A stretch of DNA of 64,000 bases from Diadophis punctatus similis (GCA_023053685.1 JALIGW010000014.1:18199308-18263307); one strand, 5' to 3'. Positions 22,965-34,867 are shown, counted from the stretch's first letter. Made by a program: numbers and translations. The notes: generated from the sequence alone by a model not told the origin.

Positions 22965-23463
22965 CAAGTAGTCCTCGAGTTACAACAATTGGGACTGGAA
23001 TTTCGGACCCTAAGCAATGCAGTCGTTAAGCGAGCTGTAATATCTCTCCAATCCGATTTTATGACCATTTTTACCACAACCATTTGTCTGGAACGGTGTA
23101 GGGTTTCCTGCTTGAGCAGGAGGTTGGACTAGAAGACCTCTAAGGTCCCTTCCAACTCTTATTATTCTGTTATTCTGAACTGCATGGTCGTTAAGTGGAT
23201 CACATCACCAGATCGTTACCTTGATCAGCTTCCCCAACTGCTTGTCAGAGGCTGGCTGGGAAGGTCCCCAAGCGCCATCATGGGGCTGCAAGACTCTGCA
23301 ACCTTTGTAAATGCCAGCCAGTCACCATGCACCCGAAGTGCGATCTCCTGACCGTGAAGGTTGTGCAACAGTCATAACTTCAAGGACAGGTCATGAGTCA
23401 TTTTTTCCAAGGTGGTTATAACTTGGAATTGTTGTTAAACAGTTGTAAGTTGAGGACTAACTG
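22965..23463. mobile_element. TA-flanked MITE with a CR1 fragment inside
   Basis: Left end CAAGTAGTCCTCGAGTTAC after TA, right end GTTGAGGACTAACTG before TA. Internally it has the family text (GTCGTTAAG, GATCACATCACC, AGTCATAACTTCAAGGAC). It is interrupted at about 23084-23176 by a sense CR1 3' end. Confidence 0.82.
23084..23176 (+). repeat. CR1 3' end inserted in a TA-MITE
   Basis: GGTGTAGGGTTTCCTGCTTG through TTGGACTAGAAGACCTC to the tail TTATTCTGTTATTCTG. Only the last about 90 bp were copied. It is bounded on both sides by MITE sequence. Confidence 0.85.
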
Positions 23464-24086
23464 TACTTTTCCCCCAGGTTCATTTCTTTCCCACCCTTCT
23501 TGCAGCAGCGGTAAATCTAAAGGCATCTTTTAAAATTAGGTCTGAACCCAGAGAAGTGGAAGGGGTGATCCAGACTTAACATTGAGTCCTATTGAGAGAA
23601 ATGGCCTTCCCAAATTGGAAGTTCTTTTCAAGTTGGCCAAAGGGCTGTGGGAACTCCTAGCCGTGCGGCACTCCAGGATGCCAGGATGGGGAAGGCATCT
23701 TTTGCAACCCAGCCCCCATCCTATCAGGTAGCGAGGTGCACGGAGCGTCTCCCATCTGGCACCTGAGACTGACAGCTTCTCCAATTCCAGTGCATGCTCT
23801 TTTTTTCAAAAAATAAATGCACAAAGGAGATGGGTTAAAGTGAATGGGGGGAGGGGGGACACCTTTAGCTGAAGTAAGGCTGTGTATGTTCTGTTTCTCA
23901 GGTAAACAAAGGACCCTACGGACATTGGAGATTCGGCCATTGAAGGGGGGGAGGCCAAGGGGGAAATGGGGCTGGACTGCGAGGGGACGAGGCCTGAGAG
24001 ATTGGCATGGGGAGAAAATGGAGCCTATGAACACTGGAAGCATTGGGTGGGTGGGGGGTTACAAAGGAGCCTTTTGAGATGTATAG

Positions 24087-24548
24087 CAGGGGTCTTCAAA
24101 CTTGGCCACTTTAAGACTTGGGGACTTCAACTCCCAGAATTCTGGGAGATGAAGTCCCCAAGTGGCATCAAACATAGAATAATAGAGTTGGAAGGAACCT
24201 TGGAGGTCTTCTAGTCCAACCCTCTGCTCAAGCAGGAGACCCTTATACTATTCCAGACAAATGGCTGTCCAGTCTCTTCTTAAAAGCCACCAGTGATGGA
24301 GCACCCACAGCCTCTGGAGGCAAGCCCTTCCCCTGGTTCATTGTTCTTACTGTTAGGAAATTTCTCCTTAGTTCTAGGTTGCTTTTCTCCATGGTAAGTT
24401 TTCAACCATCATTTCTTGTCTTGCTTTTTGGTGCTTTGTAGGAGCCCTTCAAATATTGGAACACTGCTATCCTGTCTCCCCTAGTCCTTCTTTTCATTAG
24501 ACCAGACATACATACAAGTCTTAAAGTTACCAAGTTTGGAGACCCCTG
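24087..24548. mobile_element. Palindromic hAT MITE split by CR1
   Basis: Left arm CAGGGGTCTTCAAACTTGGC to about 24170, right end AAGTTTGGAGACCCCTG at 24532-24548. The middle (24175-24507) is antisense CR1. Flanking 8-mers ATGTATAG and ACGTAGAG agree in part. Confidence 0.72.
24175..24507 (-). repeat. CR1 3' end fragment inside a MITE
   Basis: ATAGAATAATAGAGTTGGAA start (CR1 tail, reverse complement), then TTCTAGTCCAACCCTCTGC, TGTCCAGTCTCTTCTTAAAA and ORF2 C-terminal sequence. Confidence 0.88.
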
Positions 24549-25311
24549 ACGTAGAGAAAGGAGAAAGGGTTGTTCAAAAGCACAAAAGGGGGTATATTTT
24601 GAAACTGTGAGGGAGGCCAAGAAGCCGCCGTTCAGCTGCTTTTTTTTCGTTCTGAGTCCCCTTCGGAAGCAGGGGAATCCCTGCTCTCCTTCTGCAATTC
24701 AAGGTGGGCACCGCTGCCCCCATTGCTTTGAATGTACTGCTCCTTCGCTTCACTTTCGTAGAATTAGAGGCACCTCCCTCCTGAGTTGCAACTTAGGCGG
24801 GATCTGCAGGATGTGGGCAAGAAAGTCAAGATGGCGGGCGCCATGGTGCCATCTGGGCTCCGCCTGTCTTTGGGGTGCATCATTGTGATCCCAGCCGCCA
24901 TCTGGATTTCCTTGGCCGCATCCTTGGAGACACCCCCGGTTGCCACTGTTTTACGGTGCTAATGAAAACTTTGATCACCCCCCCCCAAGCATTGAGGCGA
25001 TGCTACTTGGCCCTTGGAATGAATGTAACATACCAATTTCCGTTTAATGGTGTACACTGCAATTTTAACATATTTGTGAATGATTTGCCTTTGATTTTTC
25101 CTTTTTTCTTTTAGAACAAGCTTTATATATATTCTGTAGAGTCAATTGAAGTATAATTCTTAAGGATCACTCTAAGACGCCTACAAAATCTTGTATATTT
25201 TTAAGTGTGCCAATTTGTAAAATATTTTGTAAGTGTATATTTTTCTTAGGAAAGTGCTGTGAAGTGTTTGTATGTGTGCGGTTCCCCCTTTTGGCACTCC
25301 ACCGAGGTGCT

Positions 25312-25640
25312 AATAAAAGGATGTATACTTCAAAGGTTTCTGGTTTTAAAAACCAAAATACAAAGAAAAAAAATTAAACTTTTGTTGGGAATTTTGTAAT
25401 AAAAAGAAATGTTGTGAAAGAGTGTAGTGATATTGTGTAAAGGAAACTGGAAAAAAAATTTGTGAGCGCTTTGCTGTTTTATAGATCCTCCTGTAAATTA
25501 TTCTTGTAATATTTTTGGTTTTGTTGTTCTTGTTGCAAAGGTTTTAAATATTTGTGACTGACTCTGTACGGTGAAAACGTCATATTGTTAACTTGCTGAG
25601 TTTTGTTATATTGTTTATGGAATAAATAAAAATTAAAAAA
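25312..25640 (+). terminator. NEXMIF: Cluster of poly(A) signals, probable NEXMIF mRNA end
   Basis: AATAAA at 25312, another at about 25398, and an overlapping pair at 25621 and 25625 (AATAAATAAA). The surrounding T/TG-rich sequence (TTGTGTAA, TTTGTTGTTCTTGTTG) fits downstream and upstream elements. Palindromic MITE material begins soon after (25782), so the transcript probably ends at or before about 25645. Confidence 0.6.
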
Positions 25641-25781
25641 ACTCATTTTAAGATGAAGTATGCGAAGAAATTAAGGTCCCATTTTTTGGAATATCAGTCT
25701 GGTGGCACAATATGATTTTGGCCACAATTTCTAAACTCTGCAGGTCATTTTGTTTGAACTTGAGTTTCAAATGCTCTAAAT

Positions 25782-25866
25782 CAGTTTCAAGTTTCTCAAC
25801 TTTGGCTACTTGAAGATATGTGGACTTCAGCTTCCAGAATTCCCCAGCCAAGGTTGAGAAATACTG
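25782..25866. mobile_element. Short palindromic hAT MITE with perfect 8-bp duplication
   Basis: 85 bp, CAGTTTCAAGTTTCTCAAC...GGTTGAGAAATACTG, flanked by CTCTAAAT on both sides (25774-25781 and 25867-25874). Confidence 0.85.
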
Positions 25867-25874
25867 CTCTAAAT

Positions 25875-26808
25875 CACAAATGTAAATGCTTTAGCTGGGT
25901 GAAGAAACAAAATTGTTAATGGCCTGCTCTTATTTGATACTTATTCTCATCAGATAACTCAGTGCCATGTCTTGGTAGAAAGTGTTTTATTTTATCCTGG
26001 CAACAATTCTTCCAGTAATTTCTCCATGCTGTTTCCTCTTTTGCTCTGCAATATTCAACAATCAGATCTGGAGCTCCCTCTCCTGCACCCAATTAAATGG
26101 CCGGGTGATGATTTTTGTGAGAAAAACTAACTTTATCCCTAACTGGTGCGAATCTTTTCCAAATGTGGAAGGGTCTGTTGAGATCAACGGACATTACTCC
26201 CAGGTATATCGGAAAGGGAATGTGGCCATTTCAAGCACATCTTCATTGTACACATTGCCATAAAGTGATATGTTTAGCTTTGGCTTTCCATGCTGAATAA
26301 GCCGAGTGATCAATAATTAGTACATAGCATGGATGGAAAACCCAGCTGATTCAGTAAGCCATGGCTAAACCACTTTTGCCTGTTAAAAGAAATGAGAGTT
26401 TATTGGAATTCAGAGAGTTCTACCTACCCACAGCTTCTCCTTTGCAAACTTGAGGGACATCTTTACCATTGGATCTGAAGACCAGCACCCTACTGGAGGA
26501 AAAGGAAATCCTGCTCCCTGCCCACATTTGATGGGCATCTCCCCATTTTGCACCTTTGTCTTGCCAACCATCTTCTACAGCAGACTGTCTTCAAGACTTT
26601 ACAATGTCCGTGGTGCCTGTCCCCATGGCCAGTGGCTGGAACAACCTGTTTCAGACTGTTGCACCAGGACTTCTCAGCTAAGGTCCTACTACACCCCCTT
26701 AGTGGCAGATATTGTGAAGACAAAGGTGGTCTTTATTTTCAGAGCATGTACATGCCATTCAGACCAGAGATAGACAGAATAATGGGCTGACTCTCCGGTC
26801 CTCTATGG
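25875..26808. other. Intergenic, unassigned
   Basis: Nothing recognised. Short open frames on both strands at 25982-26790 lack family matches or splice context. Confidence 0.4.
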
Positions 26809-26928
26809 CAGGGGTCTCCAACCTTGGCAACTTTAAGACTTGTGGACTTCAACTCCCAGAGGTCCTCAGCCAGCTTTCTGGGAGTTGAAGTCCACAAGTC
26901 TTAAAGTTGCCAAGGTTGGAGACCCCTG
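26809..26928. mobile_element. Palindromic hAT MITE
   Basis: Same family as 18881-18994: CAGGGGTCTCCAACCTTGGC...GCCAAGGTTGGAGACCCCTG. Flanks CTCTATGG and CTCTGTTG agree at 6 of 8. Confidence 0.85.
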
Positions 26929-27394
26929 CTCTGTTGAATAGCTTTCCATTTAGTCAGAAATGGGCTATTTTTCAAGAGAAGAATCCTCAATTGCATGGCA
27001 AGGAAAAAGGGGGAGGGCTTTATATTTAAGTCCTTCAAGATGAAGCTGTCCCCAGACTCTTTCTCACATTTTTTTTACTTTCCCAGGGCTGAGTGGATGG
27101 TCTTCTACTCCATCTTCCTTTCCACAGCCAGAATGTTCATGTGGTTGCCGACTGAGGCCAGGAAACAGGTATAATGAGGGTGTCCCTTGGGGGGGGGGAT
27201 AGAAAATGTGTTCCTTTCCTCTTAGGATCTTAGTGGGGGACATAATTCCAACAGAAGGCAACCATACATACTACAACTGTTGCATACGTTTATTGGATAA
27301 AAACTTGAAGGAGAGATCCTTTGGTGCTCTCTGAGCTTGGTTGTCCCAAAGGGGCTTTTTCAAAACTTGACTTTCTTTTTTTCCCCCTGGAGAC

Positions 27395-27490
27395 ATTTCA
27401 TTTCTCATCCAAGAAGCTTCTTCAATTCTGAATGAAGAAGCTTGAAGTCAGAAGACTTAAGAAGTTTCTTGGATGAGAAGTGAAACTTGT
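27395..27490. repeat. Imperfect inverted repeat (TTCTCATCCAAGAAGCTTC)
   Basis: CATTTCTCATCCAAGAAGC on the left and GTTTCTTGGATGAGAAGTG on the right, about 50 bp apart, with AAGAAGCTT motifs between. It belongs to a dispersed repeat I cannot name with certainty. The downstream text (AAGTCCAGTTGCC, GGGACAACC) also looks repetitive. Confidence 0.5.
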
Positions 27491-27979
27491 TCAAGGAAAA
27501 ACAAAGGAAGTCCAGTTGCCGTTTGAAAAAAGCATCTTTGGGACAACCAGGAATGGGATGACTGGGGACTCTCCAGAGACACACTGAGCTTGGTTGTTTT
27601 CCTGCAGACCTTTCATTACCCAACTAGGTAACATCATCTGTACTAGTCTTAAATACAACTGACTTTCTAAAAACATTTCTCAGTTCCAAATAACAAGGGG
27701 CCCACATTGTTCTTCAAGACAATTTCCCCAACTAACGTAAGTAGAGAGATTGTCTAAATGAACAATTGGATAATTAAGCAACATTTTGTAGTTTCCCAAT
27801 TCCAGAAGGATTTCCTAGAATGGAAAAGATGGTGAGATAAGTAGAAGGCAAAAAACATCAAATAATAATTACCTATAGAATGGAAAAGCTCTTATTATAC
27901 ATCATACCTGTACACATCCTTCTCATGCTTTTCAAAGTTTACACAGAGTATTCCTTTTAGTCTAGTTTACTCTAGAGAA

Positions 27980-28660
27980 AGGAAGGAGTAGGGGTGACAT
28001 GATGGCAGTTTTCCAATATTCGAGGGACTGCCAAAAAAAATGAGGGGGAGGGGGGTCAACTGATTTTCCAAAGCACCTGAAGGTAGGACAAGAAGCAACG
28101 GATGGAAACTAACCAAGGAGAGAAGCAATAGCACTATAGCACTTCAATAGCACTTCGACTTATATACCACTTTACAGTGCTTTACAGCCCCCTCTAAGTG
28201 GTTTACAGAGTCAGCCTCTTGCCCCCAACAATCTGCGTCCTCATTTTACCCACCTCAGAAAGATGGAAGGATAGAGTCAACCTTGATGCAACCTGGAATT
28301 AAGGAGAAACTTCCTAATAGTGAGGACAATTAACCAGTGGAACAACGGAACAACACCCAGAAGTTGTGGGTGCTCCAACACTGGAGGTTTTTAAGAAGAG
28401 ACTGGACACAAATGAAACAAACAAAATGTTAAAAAGTTATATTTATGCAGTTACTTACCAAGCACATCTAAATGATATTAAAGTAACCAAAATATCTTTA
28501 CAATCCCCAAGGCATGGCACAACTTTTGAGTTGTGTTTGGAAATTGAAAGTTGAAAAATTTGACACGCCCTGTGTGGACAGCCACTTGTCTGAAACAGTA
28601 TTGGTATAGGATCTCCTGCTTTAGCAGGGGGTTAGACTAGAAGACCTTCAAGACTCTGAT
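27980..28660 (+). repeat. CR1 3' portion, interrupted twice
   Basis: ORF2 C-terminus and 3' UTR of CR1: GGTGACATGATGGCAGTTTT near 27990, GTGGGTGCTCCAACACTGG near 28365 and TTAGACTAGAAGACC near 28632. An antisense SINE sits at 28128-28286 and about 160 bp of unidentified A/T-rich sequence at 28409-28575. Confidence 0.85.
28128..28286 (-). repeat. tRNA-derived SINE, 5'-truncated, inside CR1
   Basis: Reverse complement of the SINE body at 58440-58590: TATATACCACTTTACAGTGC, GTTTACAGAGTCAGCCTC, CCCCCAACAATCTGCG. The CR1 text AGAGAAGCAA|CCTGGAATTAAG resumes after the insert, with GCAA repeated at both junctions. Confidence 0.82.
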
Positions 28661-29300
28661 GATGATGTTGAAGATGATCTCCCATTTTACACCCTCAGAT
28701 GGTTGGCTTCTGACCATCTGGATTCCTGGGACATTCTCCCCCCCCCCCCATTTCCACATAAACATCCATTTATATACCATAAATCATATCAATATATATA
28801 TATAATTTTACATTTCTATCCAATATACCATAAACAAATATCCTAATTTTGCATCTTTTGTCCTTTTATGTTTTCCCCAATATTTCAAATTACTCCCCTC
28901 CCTCTATCTCCCTCTACCTTCTTTCTCCTCCTCTCCCTCTTTCCTACTTCCCTCCTCTCCTCCTCTCCCCTTCCTTCTCTACTTCCTCTTCCTCCCTCTT
29001 GTCCTTCCCTGAATACATCTAATCATAATCCATTTTATGGTTAACAGACGGGTAACTCAAATCCCTAATTTCATTCAATCATCGGTGCTACTCTTAAGCT
29101 TATATTTTTTCCCATATCCGTATTTATACATATATTATATTTTTCTAGATATATTTACTAATGTCCTAATGCTGCCTCCTTTGCCACCTATTTTTGTTAC
29201 CTGGGTCTACCACCTTTAATTTTCCATTTTCTTCTGATTTAATCGCTGTTACTTATCTTTCATACATATTCATTGTCCCTTATACCTCATTTCTACATTC

Positions 29301-29981
29301 GCACTCTACATGGGGCTACCCTTGAGGAACATTCGGAGACTGCAGCTAGTGCAGAATGCGGCGGTGCGTGTCGTGGTGGGTGTCCCTAGATACATCCATG
29401 TGACACCCATCCTTCGCGAACTGCACTGGCTGCCTATAGGTCTCCGAGCGCAATTCAAGGTGTTGGTGATTACCTTTAAAGCCCTACATGGCTTAGGACC
29501 AGTTTACCTCCGAGACCGCCTTTTCCAACACACCTCCCTAAGACCCATTAGAGCCCACAGAGTTGGTCTGCTGGTGGTCCCGTCAGCCAAACAATGTCGG
29601 CTGGTGGGCCCACGAACGAGGGCCTTCTCTGTGGCAGCACCAGCTCTCTGGAATACACTACCCGCCCCGCCCCCCGAGATCCGCATTATTCCCACCCTGC
29701 CAGCCTTCAGAAAAGCACTAAAAACCTGGCTTTGTCGACAGGCTTGGGGCCAATGATTTTAATACAGCACCGATCACTCTTGGCCCCATGAATGATTTAT
29801 TGTTTTTAAATTGTGGTTTTTAATGTTTTTAAATGTTTTAATATCTATTGTTTTTAATGCTTTTTATATTTGTTGTTGCATGTGAATTTTTATTGTTATG
29901 AGTGGGCGGCATACAAATGCAACTAATGGAGTGGGCGGCATACAAATGCAACTAATACAATAATAAAATAATAAATAAATT
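29301..29981 (+). repeat. L2 LINE 3' fragment
   Basis: An open frame (29310-29756) carries the L2 ORF2 C-terminus ([43 protein letters not shown]). It continues through GTGGGCGGCATACAAATGC (partly duplicated) to an AATAAAATAATAAATAAAT tail. It lies inside the minus retroelement, so it is younger. Confidence 0.9.
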
Positions 29982-31010
29982 TCATACTTATCCTTCAAAT
30001 CCATCCTTTTTATATTTTTAATTTTGGGCCATACTCCTCCCTTTCCTCAATTTATATCTTTACTCATTTTATTTTTATTCAGTCATCTCTAAATGCCCTT
30101 AATTTCTAATCTCTTTTACCTTTTCAGATCCCCCTTTCACCTTTATTACTCAATTTTTCTTATTTTAATTCATCCTCAATATTTAAACAAAATCTAATCT
30201 TGCCAACTTCCCAATATACAAAAACCCACTAATTATCAAAAATCTCTTCAACATGAAATCAAATGTATGAATTATATAAGTCTTATATAAAAACCTTTGA
30301 AAATAATAATTATACAAATTTTATAACATTCCAACAATTTCACCTACAATTTCACCCTGTAATTTATCCTTCATCCTTTCTAAGTTCATCATCAAAATTT
30401 AATTTTCACTTTTTATAATATATATCATCCTATACCAATCTTATATAAAAACCTTATATCATAATTAATTATACACAACTAATAATATTGATGCAATTAA
30501 GTCTATTAACATCTGTCTTTCTATCCCTTTTCATTACCATTACAAATCTTATATAAAAACCTTGTAAAATAATAATTACACAAATTTTATAACATTCCAA
30601 CAATTACACCTACTGTAATATAACTTATTTCCCTTCTTTCTTTCTAAATTCATCCCTTTTAAATCATCATCAAAGTTAATTTTCATTTTTCATAATATAT
30701 ATCATCATATACCAATCTTATATAAAAACCTTATACATACTTAATTATACACAATTAATAACATTGATACAAGTAAATCTATTAACATATATCTTATTGC
30801 CCCTCCTCCTTTCCATTAACCTTTCCCTTCTTCATCCATTCTCTTTTGGTCTCTCAGAAATTCCACTTCTTGTGGGTTTTTCCCTTTCCTCCCCTTCTCT
30901 TAACTTCTTCTTTTTCTTTCTTTTATTTTATACATATAAATTCTTTTTTTCTGAATTCCTTTTCTTCCTTTTAAGTATATTATTTGCTTAAATCCCCTCA
31001 CAATTCCTCC

Positions 31011-31427
31011 TCATCTCTTCTCCCTATTACACCCTCTGTCTTTTGGTTGGTTCTTCTGAAAGTAATACTCCCCCCTGTCTACTCTTTTCTCGTCACTGTA
31101 AATCCCAGTAAAATGATCTATCTGTTTTTTATTTTCAATCTCTTTATCTTCAATGTAGTTTCCTTGTTCCTCATTTTTATTCTCCAGCACTGTGCTTTCT
31201 GAATGTTCTGTATATTCCAACTTCGTTTCTATTTACTTATTACCTCTAATTTCCAAGAGATAAGTTTTTATATCATCATGGATATATTTTAACATCCCAG
31301 TTAATTCTTCATACATACACACCTCCATACTATCAAGTTTGCAATTATTAAAACTTTTTAAATTAAATCTCTCTTTGTTGAAGTATAAATCCATAGTCTC
31401 TTCATATTTCAGTATTCTGGTATCCAA
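31011..31427 (-). pseudogene. Small ORF remnant of the minus retroelement
   Basis: Two consecutive open frames: 31427-31233 (...DSMEVCMYEELTGMLKYIHDD...) and 31220-31011 (ESTVLENKNEEQGNYIEDKE..., ending basic). They align with the plus copy in the same order (MERIDYEELAGFLKDLF; then STGLNSENRDIDNSDNRDKD). The shared design is an amphipathic start, an acidic Asn/Asp/Glu-rich middle and a basic end. No known domain recognised. Confidence 0.5.
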
Positions 31428-33413
31428 TTTTAATCTATTCCATTCCAGTTCAAAATCTTGTTATCTTCCATCTCCATAATAAGTCAAAATCAAACACCAT
31501 AGCACAACATACACTCCTTTCAAGTACTCACAGTTTCCAAGTTATCTTCTTGTGAGCAAGGTCAGTCCCCACAGCTGTCAGCAAGTCCCCCCCTTTTTTT
31601 CTATCTTTCCACGAACTGTTGCAATATTTTCTTTCAACCAGTAGATGGCGTTGGCGAATTCCTGATATAGCAAACCAGTTAACAAAACTCTCCAAAATGC
31701 TTTAAATCAACATATGGGATATTTTCTTCAAATTCATTATTCTTTTCCAGATTTCTTCAATTTTCACCCAGTCCAATTGCAAAAACATCAACAATCTTCT
31801 TGGGCTTAATCTCCATTTATCCAACTCTATGGTTTCCCCAATTGCTAGATAGCCGCTAGTTTCCGCTCTGGGATATCTTTTACTGACTCATTTCAAATCT
31901 TCTTTTATCTTTAAATTGGCCAGTCACTCACCCTGCTTCAGCATTTTACTTCCACACCGCTCCTGCACAAATGCTTAGATCTTTTCACCCAGGCAATCCA
32001 CAAACTCTTTGTTTCAATCATTCTGTTGTGGCCGTCTCAGCTAATGGCGACGAGTTGCCATTTTGCAGCTGCTGGTCGAGAGGCTGGTGCTGGCTTCCTG
32101 GGGGGTTTGCAGATCCCCCCGGACCACCGACCTGTGCCTCTCCGCTTCACCACCTCTCCAGGGTGGTTCCGATGAATCCGGGTCCCCGAACTGAAAATTC
32201 AGCATTTCCCTCAGGAGTTCCGAGGGAAACATCAGTGGTGTTGAGACATTGGCGCTCTCTTGATTCCTGGGACACTCTTGATCATCAAAGTTCATGTCCT
32301 CGGAGGAAGGTGTGATTAATGCCGCGGTGCCACAGAGTTTCCCCGCGCTCTGCAGGGGAATCCCCTAACCCACACCACCTGGGGACTTGGACTGAATGGG
32401 ACCAGGTCAGATCCACCCTGAAGGGGTGGTGAAGAAGGAAGCGCCGGCTGGTGGACTGGGGGGGGCGGCAAACCCCCCAGGGAGCCAGCTTTGCTCCTTG
32501 ACTGGTGGTGTGTTGAAGACGGCATTGCAGCCGTCCCTAGCCATGGCAGTCACATTGCAGGCAAGAATGAATAAGCGAGGCTGGAGTCATCTGGGAAGCG
32601 AAAATCCTAAGTTAAGTGCTGGAGGAGTCGAAATAGAAGAAAACGGAGGTTGGTGAGCCACACTGCCAAAAGAACTTTTTTTTTCTTAAAAGGAACTTTT
32701 CAATTTAAAAGGGGAACAAAAGGACTGGAAATTAAGGAGCGGCTGTTAAATATGTGGATACAATGGTGCAACAAAGTTAAAAGGATTTATAACTAAAGCC
32801 CAAATACTAAGGATTTGGATTTAATAAAGGTGAAGAAGTACTTGGAAAATAAATTTAGAGGAAATAATGTGTAAATTGGAATTGATTAAAAACGGAATAA
32901 CCAAAACAAGAAATGTAGAGATGAGAACTTTGACTGGAGAATGCCATCTGGTGGTTGGAAAAATTACTGTTTTTCCAACCACTTTTGGAATACTTTTATG
33001 GATGTTTGGACAGCTGTCCTGACCTTGAATAAGGGAAAAAAAACCTTTTTGAAAGTTGAGAGAAAGTTGAGAGAATCTAAATAAACCACAACTTGTTATT
33101 GCTTAAAAGAAAATGTTTGGACTGGTCTGGATAAGAAGGAGTATAAAGAGATGTTAACAACAAAGAACAGAAGGATTTGGTTTTCTTTCATCATTATAAC
33201 AAAAACTTGCAAATTATAAAAGGCTGTGGAACACATTCTTAGGAGCTGAATGGATTGTAGAAACTATTGATTTCGGATTCTGAGACATAGAGATTAATGA
33301 TTACTGAGAACTGGTGACATCTTTAAATGAACTTTGATTAAGATTGAACTTTGACTAAAGATTGAACCTACTTAAGCTTGGATTTAAGAACTGAGAACTG
33401 AGACTGTAAAGAT

Positions 33414-33880
33414 ATGGAGAGAATTGACTATGAAGAATTGGCTGGATTTTTGAAGGATCTCTTTGAAGACTTTAGAAGATCTGTAATTGGAACATTTGAG
33501 ACAGGAAAAAATGAAGTACAAATGGGGGGGAAATGGACAAGATAACAGAAGAAGAAAAGAAGAATGATGAAAATATTATAAAAGATGATGAGAAGGAAAA
33601 GAATATTGAAAATGCATTGCTGATTAATGATTATCTTAACGACAATGACTCCACTGGACTTAACAGTGAAAATAGAGATATAGACAACAGTGATAATAGA
33701 GATAAAGATATTAAAAATAATTATGCTCAGATTGATGATAAGGATTTTGAGATACATAAAATGAGAAAAGGATTGGAGAAAATTAGATATACACAGAAAG
33801 TAAACTTAAGAGGAAGGAAAAGAGTGTGGGGAAAGAGAACCTATTGGCACAAAATTAAAAGAAAGAGGAAAAAGAAGTAA
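33414..33880 (+). pseudogene. Small ORF of the plus retroelement, split by a G-run slip
   Basis: ATG at 33414 opens MERIDYEELAGFLKDLFEDF... and stops near 33540. A second frame (33533-33880) continues with DKITEEEKKNDENIIKDD..., an acidic middle and a very basic end (RGRKRVWGKRTYWHKIKRKR). A 1-base length change in the GGGGGGG run at about 33525-33531 would link them into about 155 residues. It resembles the minus-copy ORFs. Function unknown; an RNA-binding role for the basic tail is only a guess. Confidence 0.5.
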
Positions 33881-34777
33881 AGGAGATGGGGGTGGAGGAA
33901 ATATATATATATAAATATGAAATAGTCGAGAAATTAAAAGGAAATGGATGATGGCATTGAAATATTATGGAAATGTTTTTTTCTTCTTTTTCTTCAGTAT
34001 TATTATTTCATTATTATTATTATTTCATTAATAATTCATTATTATTATTATTTCATTAAGAGTTAAAAATTCTGTTCTTTATATATAGACTAATATTGTT
34101 TAATGAATTAAAAGATTTGACATTTTAGATAAAACAATGTTAATTAATACGATAAGCATGAATATTAGAGCTTAAAAGATATATTATGATGGTGTATCTT
34201 TTTTTATATGAAATTTGTTTAAATGAAAATTTTAAAAGGGAAAAATGTATTATTTTAAGAGTTGAATATTTAATTGAATAATTCAGAAAGAATTTTGATG
34301 ATTAGTATGTGAAAAGGTATACTATGATTGTGTATTTTTCTTTTACATATGAGATCTGTTTAAATGTTAAATTTAAAAATCCTTTATTTCAGGAGTTAAA
34401 CATTTAATTGAGTGTAAACAACCCAGGAAGAATTTTGATGATTAATACAAGAAATTGGAATGTATAATTCGGCATTTAGTTTTTTGTGATAGAATAAGGA
34501 TAAAAAACATAAACGATGAATAAAGAGACAAAAAAGTGGAGGAAGCAATATGGCTTAAAATTAAGAAGTAGGAGAAATAGTAATTATCTTGGAAATTAAA
34601 TTAATAGCGGATAATTTGGAAGGAGAACTTAAAAATTAATCGGTGAATATCCCAGATGACAAAATTAGATTTTTTTCCTTTTATTTTCTTCTTTTTCTTT
34701 CTTTTTTCTTTTTCTTTTTGGAGGTAAGATGAAGTTAGCAGCATATACCTAGAATAAAGTATTATATATAAAGAAAT

Positions 34778-34778
34778 A

Positions 34779-34865
<87 letters not shown>
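34778..34865. repeat. (TAA)n microsatellite
   Basis: About 28 nearly perfect ATA/TAA units within the plus retroelement. Confidence 0.97.

Positions 34866-34867
<2 letters not shown>

Larger units (their letters stand above)
16863..25640 (+). other. NEXMIF: NEXMIF 3' UTR (probable extent)
   Basis: No coding sequence on this strand. Long T- and A-rich stretches typical of a neuronal 3' UTR occur at 16863-17800 and 25100-25640. The human gene also has a multi-kilobase 3' UTR. Between these ends lie CR1 fragments, palindromic MITEs and a TA-MITE, listed separately. The exact extent is inferred from clustered poly(A) signals near 25312-25626. Confidence 0.6.
28738..32261 (-). mobile_element. About 2.9-kb LINE-like retroelement without reverse transcriptase, minus copy
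   Basis: Defined by a 17-bp flanking duplication, GATTCCTGGGACATTCT (28721-28737) and GATTCCTGGGACACTCT (32262-32278), 16 of 17 identical, typical of target-primed retrotransposition. Read on the - strand it starts GC-rich (near 32260), has a short ORF region (31427-31011), then a long purine-rich, A/T-rich 3' region. A sense-strand L2 fragment (29301-29981) is inserted in it; without that it is about 2.85 kb. It is homologous along its length to 32302-35265. No reverse transcriptase or endonuclease motif is seen in any frame. Confidence 0.7.

Noticed and set aside
27440..27490. Possible hammerhead ribozyme core (GGATGAG AAGT GAAAC), as in Penelope-like elements
   Set aside because: The core needs CTGATGA; here the base before GATGA is G, not T, and stems I and III are not evident. 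Kept only as an inverted repeat.
29310..29756. A 148-residue gene
   Set aside because: It is the C-terminus of L2 ORF2, also present at 44787-45338 and 46221-45727.
31233..33880. A cellular gene encoded by the small ORFs at 31-34 kb
   Set aside because: Both lie within paired transposed copies with target duplications, so they belong to the element.
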